Source: Asterella californica
Taxonomy: Eukaryota > Streptophyta > Marchantiopsida > Marchantiales > Aytoniaceae
NCBI GenBank assembly: GCA_036924285.1
Contig: JAYKYS010000006.1
Span: 24,092,001-24,156,000 of the forward strand
Direction of reading: 5' to 3'
Length of the DNA: 64,000 nucleotides
Both the position numbers and the translations under genes were made by a program. The notes beneath the pieces are model-generated. The model made no database searches, had not been told where the DNA came from, and saw nothing but the letters and a program-made list of their open reading frames with translations. This document shows, one piece after another, positions 1-13,654 of this stretch (within the stretch, counting starts at the first letter, position 1; every line of letters begins with the position of its first letter).

Positions 1-2484
1 TTCGAAATGCGCAACGAAGAGAAGAGCCGGGCGCCCGCACTCGAGGTGAAAGGGAAGCGGTCGACGCTTTCTGAACGTGCAGCTGCAGCTTGGCTCCTCG
101 TCGTCCGCGTCGTGTTATTTCGTTCTCGGGTTCCGTCCAAATCTTTTCTAAGAGAGTGATGACGATGACGATGACTTGCGGGCAAGCAATCTCTCCCGTA
201 TGTCCACTGACAGCCCTCCTCTTGTCTCTCCTGAGATCATATCGCACAAGCCTCTTTTCACTTCTGAAATCTTTCCCAGAGGGTCTTTCCATCCGTTGGC
301 TATTCCTTGCGTCGCGTGTTAACTTTTCACTTCACGTCCGTCTCTTCTGTCCGTCAGGCTCGCCCTCTTGATTCTAGGGAGACGTGTGGCTTTCCGGTAA
401 TCCTCCCGTATACGTATGGTCTACGGCCAAAGGCCGCGATGCATTCTTTACAAGAACGTTCCAGAATGATTCATGAGAATCCTTTCCGGCTGTCCGCTTG
501 TTAGCGATAAAGAAGTAACGTGAAGGTGTCTGTCGCGGAACCCTACGAACAAAATTGCAGAGTCTTTTTCATATTCTTATCAAAATGAGCTAATCAAACA
601 CCACCCGATGCGGATATTGCAACTGCATCTTAGAGCAGAAAAATCTCTTTCCTTCATAAATCATTATCTGCTTCGTAAGATACGTTAAATATATAACTGT
701 AAAACTAAATTAATAAGGAACAAAATTTTAATAAATTTCAAATTTTAACAGGAAAATGAGTTACCAAATTCCGTTTTATGCTATAGTTAGATATGTAAAA
801 TATATAAAATTAATATAAAAGTAAAACTTTTCGAAATATTAAATCTTAACAGAGCAAAGGATTACGTGATTGCCAACATAACCCATAAGGCAACCGCGCT
901 TCCGAAACTACAAGTATGGGACTATGTGAGTAAATCGAGAATTATTATTAAGAGTGTTTATAGTAACATCTAACGGGTTAACCAGGCTCCTGATTGTTCC
1001 CTGGCCGGTTAACCGGTTAAATAATCAGGTCATAACCGGTAAAGTGTCCAGGGCTATATCTTGTAACCTGTTGAAGCGAAAGGATCATCACGGATGCTGG
1101 ACCTGGACGTGCGGCTGCTTTCTCGTGCTTGTGCCGAGTACGTCACCCTACTATCTACCGTTCTACGGTGCGGCGTCAAGCGAGATACCGGATCAGCAAG
1201 CGATCGGACGCCTTTACGTGGACGTGTGCTCGGAGATCTGGAATGGAATATAAACCACGAAATGTGTGCAAGATCCGAGGGGATATTTCGGACCGTCCGG
1301 CAAGCAAACAAGTGGATCTCTATGACTTGGACTGTTGGAGAATCCGGGAGAGTGGATTAATTAGTGCCTCTCAAAGCGGTAACCTTTGGGAAATATTCGT
1401 CTCCCTCGGGCAAGTGTTACTGCTACGGTCTTTGGGAAATAGGAGGTGTCAAAGTTCAAAGAAAATATTTTTTAATTATGAAGAAATATTTTCAATTATG
1501 AAGAAATAACTGATCATACAATCGTAACAGATAACTTTATAATACACTACTTATTCTAGATCGTATTTGTGACTGGACATCACAATTTTATCATTATTTT
1601 TTTTAATTTGTACACTCAAGATAATTACTAGAGAATCCATTGCAAAAAGAAACGTGAGAAACGAGTGAAGAGCCATTAAAGAAAAACTTGCGGTGTTTTC
1701 CTGCGTGTACTTCTTGAGGTGCCTGCATGAAACACTTGCCGAAGTCTGGACGAAGTTACAACTCACTCTCGCGAGTCTTAAATCTTTCAGAAGGTTACTA
1801 ACTTTGACACCCCTAATATTGTTCTCTCGCGAGCAAGGGTTACGGCTGCGACCAAGAGGTCGTGGATGTTTTCTACAGCTACTTCCGAAGGCAGCTGCAG
1901 GAAACTATCGTGGCCGGCTCTAATTCATTTTTTTCTAAATCATACAAGAGTTCTAGTCATAAATAAATTTAGAATCTTAATACTTTATTAAAATTATTTT
2001 AAAAGTCAAAAGATAAAAAATTTAAAATTTAAAGCGATTCAAAAACACCCCTCGAGCGATACACGATTCTAGACAAAACTCTTACCAATGTAATATTTTT
2101 ACTTACTGAACCTGCTATATCCAGTCAAGAGTGTGTTAAAGTAACGTAAAGTTAAAGAGTAAGATCAAGTAAGAGAAACGTATTAGGTGTTACGCAATTT
2201 TTGATGATAAGTGCCACCTAACCCACGCGAGTTCCATTCTATGGGCTTGCAGTTACGGGAAAGTACCTCCTCGTCCATGAAATTAGCAGAGTTTCACCGC
2301 ATGGCAAAATACCGACCGGATCGCATCTGGAGAACAAAACCCTGAAACTTGCATATTAGGGAGTTGACAGGAGGGCAATCGCAGTAAGTGATGTCTCTTC
2401 AGATGCGCCAGTTGTTTGTAGAGATACTGATTTTTTGATCTCTGACATTATAGGTGCGACAGGCGATTTTAGAGCTACTGATAG

Positions 2485-2600
2485 CGGGGCTTAGCCCCGA
2501 TGTTCTTCCCTTCGGGGTGGTTGTTGCTTGGCCCTTCGGGTCCTTCTTTCCCTTGTGAGGCTTGATGAGGTCTTCCCATCCGTTTGCTATTCATTAGGTC
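2485..2600 (+). repeat. Dispersed GC-rich repeat, plus-oriented copy
   Basis: This stretch begins with the short palindromic motif CGGGGCTTAGCCCCG and runs to the motif ATCCGTTTGCTATTCATT. The same two motifs, in the same order on the opposite strand, occur at about 4830-4910, and a fragment with ATCCGTTGGCTATTCCTT lies at about 290-310. The copies are diverged and lack clear ends or coding capacity, so this is probably a remnant of a non-autonomous mobile element. Confidence 0.5.
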
Positions 2601-3785
2601 ACGTTTTTTCCATATTAGGGAGTGTCAAAGTTAAAATGAAAGATTTTCTAACACCCAGAAGGAAAATTACCGTAGTTTATCTAAGGCAAAGTATATGTTA
2701 ACAGTAAGTTATATATTTATAAAGAAAATTTAAAAATTCTTAAAAACTAAAATCAAAATATCAAAATTAAATATATTTTAAACCAAAATATTTTTAAGAT
2801 TTAGATTAATTTGTGTTTGACATAATGCTATGTCCTTACATAAGAAAAACTTGTTGAACTTGCTGATCAATCAATCAAATGTAGATCAAGTAACGGAAAG
2901 TTAAGAGGAATGAGGTAAAGTCTAACTAAAGTATTAGTGGTGGGGTAAAGTAAATTTCTGCACTTTTCATTCTCCTCAAGTTAGCGGCCGTGTATCGTAC
3001 TGTATCCAACTTTTCAAACCAGCAAAGTGAAGTGAACCTTACTCGATTAAATTCGAACCACAACTGTGGTATAGTGTTAAGAATATTCGTTCCTGTGGCT
3101 CTCTTGATTCCTTCTCGTCACGCTGTCGAAGTGATTTCTGAGAATGCTCCGGGGGAGGAAAACGGGACACGTCTAGCTCGAGTTACTCGTAGCGATCTGT
3201 TGGAGTTTCTCTGGTTGGCTTATGGGTATATTCCCGGTAAGCCAACATTTTTCAGGGTCATGTGAGTAACGTTACTCTTCACGTTACTCTTCACATAGAG
3301 AAGGAGACTTTGATTTTGAATTTGAAATTGTCATACAAAGTTTATAGTAGGTCTTGCATAAACTTGTTATCGATATTTGCATGCTAGATCAACTTCGATG
3401 AATTTTTTCTTCTGTTATCAAAGAAATATATAAACTGTGTAGAAATTCTGTATTAAACTATAAAAATTAATTTTTTCTTTAATGTCAAGTGATAATTACA
3501 TCTAGAGTTGCGAGATGATTTAGATATAACTCCTAAAGATCGCGGGACCTGAAGAAGCTACAAGTACGAGAGATTGGGTTTGGGTCTAAACCCAAGACCC
3601 TCAACCCTAACATACACACGTTGATTTAATATATTATTTAACTCATTTTTAATAAAAAATTTAGTAAAATTAAATCTTTATATATTTATCTCTTTCATCA
3701 GAATATACTAAATAAAGTATTTTCCCGCGTCATTGCTCCTGTCGGAAAGCATAACAAGTCTCAAATTTTAGTGTCACTAAGTAGA

Positions 3786-3824
3786 ACCCATGACCTATAT
3801 GACTGAAAACTCTAGGTCATGGGT
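3786..3824. repeat. Short inverted repeat (12-bp arms)
   Basis: ACCCATGACCTA at 3786-3797 is repeated as its exact reverse complement TAGGTCATGGGT at 3813-3824, with a 15-base spacer. It could form a hairpin. No neighbouring gene explains it. Confidence 0.6.
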
Positions 3825-4253
3825 CTGATAATACAGGAAATTCTAAGAGGGGTCTGATCAATTCCGAAATGTGTTATGGGGTCTAACAAAAAAATTAGTT
3901 ACAAACCCTACCACCGCAATGGATTGGAGTTCCGATGCGAGGTTCATTTTCTAAGAGAACATCCAACGACCCTAACAAATAACATAACTCATAACTTCTT
4001 ACAATTGGGTGCTTTCATGTATAAAATGGTCCAAACTTCACTTCAAGCGGAGAGGAAAAACCTGCAGTGAAAGGTGTCCTAGAGTATCATTTACAGGACC
4101 GGCATAACTTCTAGATAACATCTTTTATATATGCATCCACCTCCAATCATGAAATTCATAGGTTTAGTATCATAGGTTTGTCTGTCTATTAATTTATATA
4201 TAAAAGACTTTGTCGGAATAAGGGATCCCAGCTAACATTATTTAGTTAGTTTG

Positions 4254-4441
4254 CAAAACAAAAGAGAAAAGAACTATAAAAGTTAAGAATTTAATCTGCC
4301 AGGTTTCGAATTGTAACACATAATTTATATTAATAGACAAAGGCATAGAAAACAAAAGAGAAAAACGATATAAAATCAAGAGGTTCATCTGCCAGGTTAT
4401 GAAATATAACACATAGTCTATATTAATAGATGGAGGTATTG
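4254..4441. repeat. Imperfect tandem duplication, about 95-bp unit
   Basis: Two diverged copies of a unit of about 95 bp lie head to tail, starting near 4256 and 4351. Both contain AAAACAAAAGAGAAAA, then ATCTGCCAGGTT, then TATATTAATAGA. No coding potential is seen. Confidence 0.65.
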
Positions 4442-4829
4442 ATTTCGGCGGTCATTGCCCAGAGTTTAGTCTTTCAAACTATTTTGTTGATATACTGAAC
4501 TAAAAAAAGAAATACAACTAGAAAAGTAATGCAAAGTGAATAATTAACTATATTAATCATATTAATATAAAACAACTGTAAACAGAGAAAATCATCAAAC
4601 TCATCACTGGGTAAAATTATGATCAACCTTTCCCGACAAGAAAAAGATGATACTAAATTAAAGAGCATATATATTTATCCACTCCATAAGCGGAGTGAAT
4701 AGAATATACAATGAAAAAAATTATTGAAAAACAACAATAAAATATACATAGATCAAGATAGAAGTTATGCATAGAGTAGCTTCATTCGTATCCGCCGGTC
4801 AAAAGCTTTACACTTTCATGAGCACGGGG

Positions 4830-4935
4830 GTTAGCAACAGGGAGAGAAATGAATAGCAAACGGATAGAAAGACAGAAAGGGAGGAAGAACAGCGGCTAAG
4901 CCCCGAATAGCAACAATTCCCTGTTGAATAGCGAC
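4830..4935 (-). repeat. Dispersed GC-rich repeat, minus-oriented copy
   Basis: Read on the minus strand this stretch carries CGGGGCTTAGCC followed by ATCCGTTTGCTATTCATT, the motif order found at 2485-2600 on the plus strand. The two copies therefore lie in inverted orientation about 2.3 kb apart. Sequence between the motifs is diverged. Confidence 0.5.
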
Positions 4936-5454
4936 AGGGATGGTCGAAGTGGAATGATGCTTCAGTACGCAACGCAGCTACTCCTACTGCTACGAGTTAA
5001 AACAGGTCTGGTTACTGTGGACGGATGAGTCTCCACTGTGTTTACAGCTCGGCTTTTCTGTGTTGATAACATCTTATCACGCCGTATAACCGTCAGCAGT
5101 GACATGGTCAACTTATACAGCATGCGGCGCTGCCGTATTTGTCTTTTTGTTAGGCAAATGTCCCAATCTTGTTTCAATCTTACTTTGTCTGCCGAAAACA
5201 AGTTATCGAATTCCGCTATGAATCATACGTACGTGGTGACTGAGGTTGACGTATGTTTCGAATAATATTAGTGGATTACAGAAATTTACTTTACCTCTCC
5301 CTGGATACGTTTGTAGGACTTTACCCCGCCTCTCTTAGCTTTGTGTCACTGGATCACACGTTTGACTGGTTACAGCAGGTTCAGTAGGTCAATATGTCAC
5401 ATCATCAAAGAGAGATGTTAACTATCAACCATGTATCTACATCGAAAGTTCTAT

Positions 5455-5570
5455 TTATCTTTACTATAAATTATCAATTCAAATTATTTTTTATTTCTAC
5501 TGCTGTGGAGTCTTAACATAAGTTCAATCTATCTTTACTATAGATTCTCAATTCAAGTTACCTTTTTTTT
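5455..5570. repeat. Imperfect direct repeat, about 74-bp period
   Basis: ATCTTTACTATAAATTATCA followed by ATTCAAATTA near 5457 recurs as ATCTTTACTATAGATTCTCA followed by ATTCAAGTTA near 5531. No function can be assigned. Confidence 0.5.
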
Positions 5571-7859
5571 GTCTTGATGCAGTGTCTTGACATAATGTAA
5601 ACTTGCTCATTTAACCTGTTGTTACCAACCAAAGATACGATCAAATAACGCAAAATAAGAGAGGTGAGGTCAAAATTGACAAACATATTAGGGGTAGGAT
5701 CAAGTAAATTTATGTAGTGGGTTATCTTACTAATCGATATCTATGTATGCAGAAAATGTTTCTCCTGATGCTGTGTCATCTTTCTATTCAGCTTTATTCG
5801 GCTATAAGACTGAGAAATGATCGATAACATTGTATAAAGTCGTTTTGACTCAGGAAGAGGATTCTGTTTGAACGGCCTGGTTAGGTTAGTTTAGTCGTGC
5901 AGTTAGGTTAGTCGTGCATGCAAGCTAGTTAATGCAGTTAATCTTCCCTCCATCCCTGCATAATAGTTCACCTCGTTGAAGTTAGATGGCGGGCAGTATC
6001 AAATACTAGTTAAACATTCTCATATTAGTTATTTTGAACATACAATAATACAAGATAATATTTCTGTTTCATTTTCATCGTCTTCTTTTCTTTCGCCTCC
6101 TTAATCACCTTAGAAATTATGTTTAGAAATAAAAATAAATAATCATAATCATTTATTAAAACTTATTATGAAACATGAGTAACTTTTATTCATTAATTTA
6201 TTTTTTATTTTTTCTGTTTTATGAGTATGTGTCCAAGTGATTGTATCATTTTCTTTTTAAAATTATAAAACTGAACTGGATTTGTTTTTGTTTTTAACAA
6301 TTCAAATTATATTTGGTCTTGTTCTTCTCGAGTTGTCTCACTTAATTACTTTTTTCGTGTTTAGTAAATATCTTTAACATATTCTCAATTTATTTTTCAT
6401 GTTAATGTAAGCTACTTCTCCAAATGGACTGCAACTAGTAGTAGAGCTGAATTTCCTCTTCATTTTTCGTTTTTCTTTTTCCACCTCTTCTCTACAACAA
6501 GTTTCTTCTTTCATATTTGACATAGTCATACTTCCTTTGCATATTCACCCTCTCTCAAGCTTTTGGTACAAAGAGTTAGGTGATAAATTAAACTTGTGAT
6601 AAATAATTTTGCTCTACTAGGCACGCATCCGCTTTTTGTCTCCTGAAGTGTACTTTGAAGTGGATTACTTACATGTTGTTTCTACCGGTTCTTGCATGCG
6701 TATAATCGCTAACATTTATATGTAAAATATACTTCTCTCATAAGTGTCATATGTTTTAGTAACTTAACATTTATAAAAATGATCACTAACAACTCATGTG
6801 ATGGAATTGATTTATCCTCCAAAAAGGAAATGATTCTAACCTAGCAGCCCACTACATGTTCCTGATTTCCTTTCCGCTCTCCACGCTTGTCTGTTAATTC
6901 TTTTCTGGTAGATGTGGACTTTGGTTGAATAACTGATCGTGCTAGTCAGTTTTTGTAGAGATGTCAACATGAACTTCTACTGCAGCTCATTTCCACCGAC
7001 ACTTTTACAATCAGTGAATATATTTATGTACTATGATAAGTCTCCGATATAGTCACAATCGCGTTACAGTTACATTTGAACGGAACGAATCTTCATTTTT
7101 ACTACAAAATGTAACTGGACTATGGGTTTAATCTGTGCGTATGTAATCACCCCCACACTTTATATAAGCACTTTAGATCGTATAAAAAGCACAGAATTTA
7201 AACAATTACAACATGTTAAAAATTAGAGAAAAATTAGTTTAATAATTTCGGTGGAAGGACACATTTTATTTTTGATACAGTCGTAACATGAACTGGAACT
7301 TAGTGAAGGATGAACTCCACGCATGAATTTAGTCTTTCATTTGCGGGGAGTTCATCCTTGACTTTTTGGTGTTGAAGATGGTGTATATCTCATTTGCTTC
7401 ATCATACTTTTATCAAATTTGTTGTGTTTGATCATACTTTTTTTAATGATGTATTGCTTGATCACACCTCTGATTGACTACTGAAAGTAAAGACAGTAAT
7501 TTTATCATTGTTTCACTATCTTTGATTGTGACTACCGTACTGGTAAATCAATTCAAGCACGTGTGTGCATGAAATGTAGTTTTCAATAGACAAGAGGTGA
7601 TCGCACGCCTGAAGTAAAATCCTTTTGTCTGTATATGCAATAAGAAAACGTGTCAAGAGAAAAGTGATAAATTTAATGCATATCTTTGAACCATGTGCGA
7701 TCATTCTTTTAACACCGATCAATAAGTTATTGCGCATTTGAAGAGATGTAAGCTAAGTAGAATATAAGATTCGATGTAGATACCAGATAAACCACTAAAC
7801 TCTTGTGTATTTGAAGAGATTGGACGCTAAGTAAGTACCAAGTTGTATTTTATAATGGA

Positions 7860-9900
7860 TCCAGTAAAAAATTTGTGGATGCTAAACATTGTGGAGAGAC
7901 CTTAGAGGATTTAAATATGCTGCATTGGACTTGTAAACATTCTCTTTGGATTTCAGAACCAAAGAAATGTGAGAAAGCACGATCTGTAATTCAGAAGAAT
8001 TGGAGTCGTATAACTTCTGAGATGGAGAATCGTGTGAGAACATGTAGACGATCATAAAGTATTGGTGAATATGAGATGCACAAGTGGTTCAAGGAGGACC
8101 GATATGAGGGAGAAGAGTAAATTCACCTTGATCACTTGAAACTACAACCTGCTGATAGTGACGTCAGTGAAGATTCTAACTAAAGAAAATTTATTTCAGA
8201 TCAAGACGATACAATGCATGCACGTACATGTACAAGATGCTAGTACAATTGTGCATGATTCGTAAATTGAACCAAACTCGTCGATGCGTTCTCCTTTGTT
8301 TACTTTGAATCAGATGTTGTGCAGACCAAAGATCGTGCGAAAACGAGATAAACCGTCCAAGTCTAAGAACTGATTTTCTAATGATGATGAGTGGAAGAAG
8401 ATTCACGATGGTTTCAGAACTTGCCAATGGTCTTATAGTAGGACAGCAATTTACTTGTGGAACAGAAGTGGAATGTGCCAGGGCAGGAGAATCCTTTTGT
8501 CAACTTGAGTGAGTCTCGATACAGTCTTGGTTTCAGTCGAGAGGGGTGTTCATATCAAAGGTACAACGCATTGTTGGTGAATTGTCTGTTCAGAAGGAGT
8601 TAAGATCTCAATTGTAGAAGAATATGTGTGATCAAATCTTCCAGTTGTGAGTATGAATTTACGAAGAGGTTATGGGAATTTGGGCCGTCAATTTGGAGTT
8701 CAAAGTTAGAGTTGGAGGCGGAGTTCACGGAGCTCAACGAACTTGGAGATGCATTCTCAACTCACGAGTTATTCAGATTAATTTGTTCGGGTTTCTCATA
8801 GCTAAACATCTATCATTGCTATGAGAATATGAAGGTATGTCATATTGTAGCAGAAAATGGGTAAAGAGGTGGATTAGATGTACACTAAGTTGAAGTTTTC
8901 ATCAATCAACTGCTGCAGCAACTCATCTTCTGTAGATTACATAGATCAAGGTATTTGTATGGTGCATAGGACGACCTCCTTCATTTATGTTCATCGTATA
9001 CATGAAGAATTGATGGTTGACTTAAACACCTAAACTAGACAGGTTTGCATCTGCTCCCTGACTTGCAAGAACGGACATATGAAACAAAGGGTTCTCGTCA
9101 TATAGCAATTTTAAGGAGAGATGACAAAAGGTACATCATATTAGTTGTTTCAAATTCAGCTGCATGTGAGTTATTAGCACCTCAAATCATTTTTACGGGA
9201 AAAACAAACATGGCCTTTCATTTACCAACACTACGAGAGAAATGAGTGACAAAGTTTGGCATCTTACCTTCTCTGAAAACCACTAGATATCAATAGACTT
9301 GTAGAGACTAGATACCAAAAATTTTACGTCCTTGTTACCAAAAATGTGTGTGAGCAACTTTCACTTCAAGCTGGAGTACAGTAAATTATATTTTTTCTGG
9401 ACTCCTGGTCGGTTCATAATCGAAAGAATTCCTGGAGTGGGTAAGAAGATTTTATCCTGAAATCTGTATCATTTTTGTCCCTGCAGCTTGTGTTGGTGTA
9501 TTTCAACCAGCTGATGTCGTTTTGCAACGATCTCTAAAACATGCTTTGCAGTATTGTTTTAGCACTTGGACAGCAAGTGAAATTGAGCAGATGATAAAGA
9601 TGGAATGAATCCTTCCGGTGTGAAACTAAGTTGATCAATTGGTTGACTAAGAGTTGTCGCTATGGACTGCTTGAAATATGCATACATACAAGTTGGGTAT
9701 CGGAACAAAATGATTAGAAAAGACTGAGCAAAATTTTGTATCTTACGAGCTTGGGACCAAGGCGGTGAAGCAGAACATGCACGGTGTACTTTTCAGAGCT
9801 TCAAGACAAAAGTAACTGCAGTGGATGAGCAAGTTCTGGAATTGGATTGGGATGATTATGGTGATGATATTCATTTAGATTTACAACTTATGCAAAAAAA
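7860..9900 (+). pseudogene. Decayed pogo/Tigger-like DDE transposase
   Basis: This is a fragmented transposase of the DDE superfamily (DDE_1, pogo/Tigger type). The longest recognisable block is 9045-9245, where a beta-strand region contains SRHIAILRRDD, ILVVSNSAACELL and QIIFTGKT. This matches the part of the catalytic core following the first Asp in the family. A second block, about 9467-9599, contains IIFVPAACVGVFQPADV, the typical 'FVP..C...FQP.DV' signature just after the second Asp, then QRSLKHALQ. An acidic tail (LELDWDDYGDDIH) near 9830-9870 and a basic, tryptophan-containing N-terminal piece at 7875-8057 extend the homology. Blocks are separated by stops and frame changes, so the gene is inactive. 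Terminal inverted repeats and a target-site duplication could not be identified. Confidence 0.72.
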
Positions 9901-11940
9901 GTGAAAACTGGAGAGATGATTGGACCCACGGTATGTAGTTTCAACATTTGGTTTAGACCCGTAGTTTGCATATGTATGTGAGATATTTATGCTCTAATAT
10001 ACATAAAAATGCTCGGTCCTCGAGTCTTTGGATGTCGTCTTATTACAATCAGTTTGTGCATAGTCGTAGACCCAAGAATACTAGTTCACTCTTGCTTTAT
10101 ATCGATAGTATTCGTGAGTGAAAACTCATGAGCAAAATCTGAAGGGTGCGAATTGATTTACCAGTACGGTAATATCTTTGTCATTCAAAATAGTATAGAG
10201 ATTCGGACAAGTCCCGACATTACATTCTTCGAGAACACTGTGTGGCTGCCATGGGTGGGACATTTTGTGTTTTTCGATCTTATGATCTAGAATCTAGACG
10301 AGAACTCTCTTGTCCTAATGTGAATCGCTTCCTGAACAGCAACAGTTGACGTGTATATTGTCGATCGCACCGAATGCTAGATGCAAGGTTCTATACAAAC
10401 TTACCTTTTGATAAACTATGCTATTTTCCTTCTTCCTGTTTAAAAAGATCAATCTTCTTAGAGCAAAACCTAAGAAGTTTATTTTCCTTCAGCGTCGGTT
10501 CGCTTTTATATTTTTCCTTATTCAAGTTAACTCTCTGTACATTATTTATTCACCTCTTCCATCTTCTGATGCAAGAGGTAAATATGCTTTGGTTTAATTC
10601 ATTATCTAGTATTTTCTTTAAAAGTTAGATAATAAAGGAATATGATAAATAGATAAATCGTTGTGATCAACAAGTTGTCGCACTTGTAGATTTTGCAACG
10701 CAGGTATCTGTTCTGTACTTATGGTATATGTTTGTATCTTTCAATATCTCCAGGCTTACTTATCACTAATATGTGAATAATATGCATCCAAAAGACTCTG
10801 GTTAGAGAGGACGTAGAAGAGGACAACTCTTAGAAGCGAGAATAAAATTTGAAGTCATCATTGGATCGTGTGTAGTCTTGGATAATTTTTATATTTTTAT
10901 GAAAAATTAGAGAAAAGTAAAGAATATCTTGATCAATTATTTGTGTACACGGAAATCCAACTAAACTTGATTATTAATCACCAAGTGAAGCCGTCTCTGA
11001 AATAGATTTTCAAATTTAAAATGTTAATTTAATATAACTAAATTACCATATTATAATAATACATATTATCTTTAGTTAACTATAAACACATATTGTCTTT
11101 GTTGTTGAATTTACTGTACATGGACAGTATGACACAATAAACCTTAAGTTCAGTACATAAAATGAACAGCATCTTGCTAGACCACGGAAGAATAACATTA
11201 TTCATTTAAATCATGATTTGAGCTTATGACCAAACCCTTCCAAGAAGAAGGTTGGGACTTAAATTTAATGGCCTGCATTTAGCATGCATTTATGCAAGCT
11301 TGGCTACCTATCGATTGTATGTGAAAATCGATCAAATTTTCCTTATCAATTTGACACAGATTAACAAAACATTTATATTATCTGAGGCAATATAATCTTC
11401 TCCGAAGATGAATAATATCCATGCTGCATGAACTTTTAGGTTTATGCTCGTTTACTGTTATTGATAAAATATGTAAATATTAAAAAATATATATATACTC
11501 AGTCGATGTCAGTCGATGTAAATAATTAAAATTTTTTCATAAATATTATATTTTAATCTATACTTGGAAACACGGGATAGCCAAGAAAAATATATAAATA
11601 TTAAACACAAAATATATACCCAATGGATGTAAATAATTAAAAATATTTCATAAACGTTTCTGTTAACCCATTCCTGGAAACACGAGGAGAACCGAAAATA
11701 AACCCGTAGTAGTAGTATGCCCGCTTCAAAAGATACAAGTCCGGGAAGCTGTAATCATTAATGTATTAATTCAATGTGATCATTAATGTATAAATTCATT
11801 GTGAGTTTAATCTAATACCCTAACCTCTCCGGCGGTTAGGTATTAAATTAAACGGATGTATCCTCCTCCATGAATGGTGATCTTGCAGGCATTTCATTTT
11901 TTTCAACCTAACCTAATTTTTTTTATGAAATATGAAATGA
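9901..11940. other. AT-rich intergenic DNA, no gene recognised
   Basis: The only ORF of note, 10374-10628 (84 codons), is rich in Leu, Phe and Ser, looks like random AT-rich sequence, and has no family resemblance. I see no RNA gene or clear mobile element here. Confidence 0.6.
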
Positions 11941-11945
11941 AAGCA

Positions 11946-12155
11946 GACTCCATACATAAAAGTATGATCATACTTTGACCTTCCCTGTTATATATGATCT
12001 TCCTCGGCAGACTGCATACATTTATGTATGATCATAATTGAGCATACTTTTATTTACTGACTCCATACATAAAAGTATGATCATATTTTGACCTTCCCTA
12101 GCAGACTCCATACATTTATGTATGATCATAATTGAGCATACCTTTATTTACTGAC
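11946..12155. repeat. Tandem duplication of a palindromic TGATCATA unit
   Basis: Two direct copies occupy 11946-12058 (113 bp) and 12059-12155 (97 bp). Each copy begins GACTCCATACATAAAAGTAT, carries two TATGATCATA palindromes and ends TTTATTTACTGAC. The size difference comes from a short segment present only in the first copy. Each unit is itself partly palindromic (CATACATAAAAGTATGATCA), so it may be a rearranged miniature transposon. Confidence 0.75.
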
Positions 12156-12810
12156 AGGACGAACAAAAGGAAAGCACGGGAAGAGTAAGCCCCGTTCTGT
12201 TACAGACCCAATTAAGGTGTGCGAGGCGCATTACTGTGCTGAAGCGAGCTTCTCCGAGGTCTAGCCAATCTCAGCCGAAGCTTCTACGCCGGCTAATCCT
12301 TCGGAGGTCTTCCCTTTCGGGACGGCCATTTCGACCAATCCACTCCCGCAGGAGTGGCGCTCGGGGACTTTCCACGGCAGTTGATTCGACTTTCATCGTC
12401 TGCCGAAGCGCTCCTTCTCCGTGAGATGCCAGACCAATCTCCGGTTTGCTTTAAGTATCCCACATAAACTCGCGCTCTCTGCTTATAGTTTTTTTGCTTG
12501 CGAGGTAGGAGTGGTTATAGTGCAGAGCGCCGGTCGTTGGAGAGCATGCCGTGACGGGACCATGGTTCTACGGCATCAACGGAATAATTTGGCATCGAGC
12601 ATGAATACGTGGCTGCCCGCGATTGGTTACCAAGAAAGATGATACCTTTAGACGGCAAGCGGCCTCAAGTGTAAACTCATACCTGTTAACAGTCATCCTC
12701 CTACTAGATCTCTGTTATTTATTCATTCAAACCTTGGTTGTAAAGGATTCCGGTAACTCCGTAAATTCTTTTACAGGTTATTATTGTAAATTTTACAATC
12801 ACTAGACGTA
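12156..12810. other. G+C-richer island with no recognised gene
   Basis: Base composition rises here compared with both sides, and three overlapping short plus-strand ORFs (60-73 codons) are present. None has a recognisable domain. A fragment AAGCCCCGTTCTGTTAC near 12187 resembles the start of the dispersed repeat at 2485, so this may be old mobile-element sequence. Confidence 0.4.
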
Positions 12811-12915
12811 TGCAGTGTTTGCGCGTAAACGAGGAGTCTCAAACACCGTTTCAATAAGTGGATACGGTGTATGCACGTAAACGAGGAGTCTTGAACACCG
12901 TTTGAAATAAATGGA
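12811..12915. repeat. Imperfect tandem duplication, about 51-bp unit
   Basis: Two copies of a unit containing CGTAAACGAGGAGTCT, then AACACCGTTT, then AATAA.TGG lie side by side, starting near 12812 and 12863. No coding role is apparent. Confidence 0.7.
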
Positions 12916-13654
12916 AATCAAACTTCTGACACTTCTGATAAAGCCTGACATGAAAAGGTTTGAGTCGCCCTATTTAAGGGCTCAAGTGCCCAACCATTTG
13001 TAGAGATTATATGGACATCACTTATCTGCAACAGTGCAGCAACACAGATAAAAGGAACTCGATGACCTGTTTACTGTTTCAGGTACCATACTCATCATTA
13101 GCTGCTAAGTTACGGTTCCGAGGGCACTTCAGTAATTTTATAATCTTGAAAGTTTTACTCTCTTTTTCCTAGTAGTATTCTGATCCAGCTATTACTGTTC
13201 AGGATAGTTCAAGTCAAAAGAAATTCCAGACTGCACAAATCACGCCGGAACAGTGCGGGGGATAAATCGTGTCCGATGTGCAAGGAAAGGCTTACTGCTT
13301 GTATGGTATTTCGTATAAATATGTTGTGCATACCTACAACATATACCAATGCCGTACACGCCACTACAGAAAATAACCTGCACTCCGTTCCTCACCCGTA
13401 GTTTCCTTCAAGTCTTTGGTCTTATCGAAAGTCTTGAATCCTGTTACGCTACATGCCCTCGAGGAAATTTACAAAAGGATGTACGCCACAGATTACCGAC
13501 AAATGAACTTTTCTGCTTGCCTGAAGTGCCAACTCATCTAAGTTGACGACTCCGTCACTACTCCATGTAAGTTGAGGACTGACCCAGCTAAATATCAAAA
13601 TTGCTCTATCGCTATGCAGCACTTCAGGTTTCATAAGTCACATAACCGCCATAA

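Larger units (their letters stand above)
1..7859. other. Intergenic AT-rich DNA, no gene recognised
   Basis: No open reading frame here exceeds about 126 codons and none resembles a known protein family or shows a convincing chain of exons. The first 500 bases are less AT-rich and hold several overlapping short ORFs without recognisable domains. The rest is AT-rich with local duplications, listed separately. A degraded GC-rich dispersed repeat occurs at about 280-320, 2480-2600 and, inverted, 4830-4930. A lone exon of a split gene could be hidden here, but I cannot support one. Confidence 0.6.

Noticed and set aside
90..504. Overlapping short ORFs at the window start as a possible gene
   Set aside because: No domain, no splice pattern and no matching frame nearby; the G+C content alone explains the open frames.
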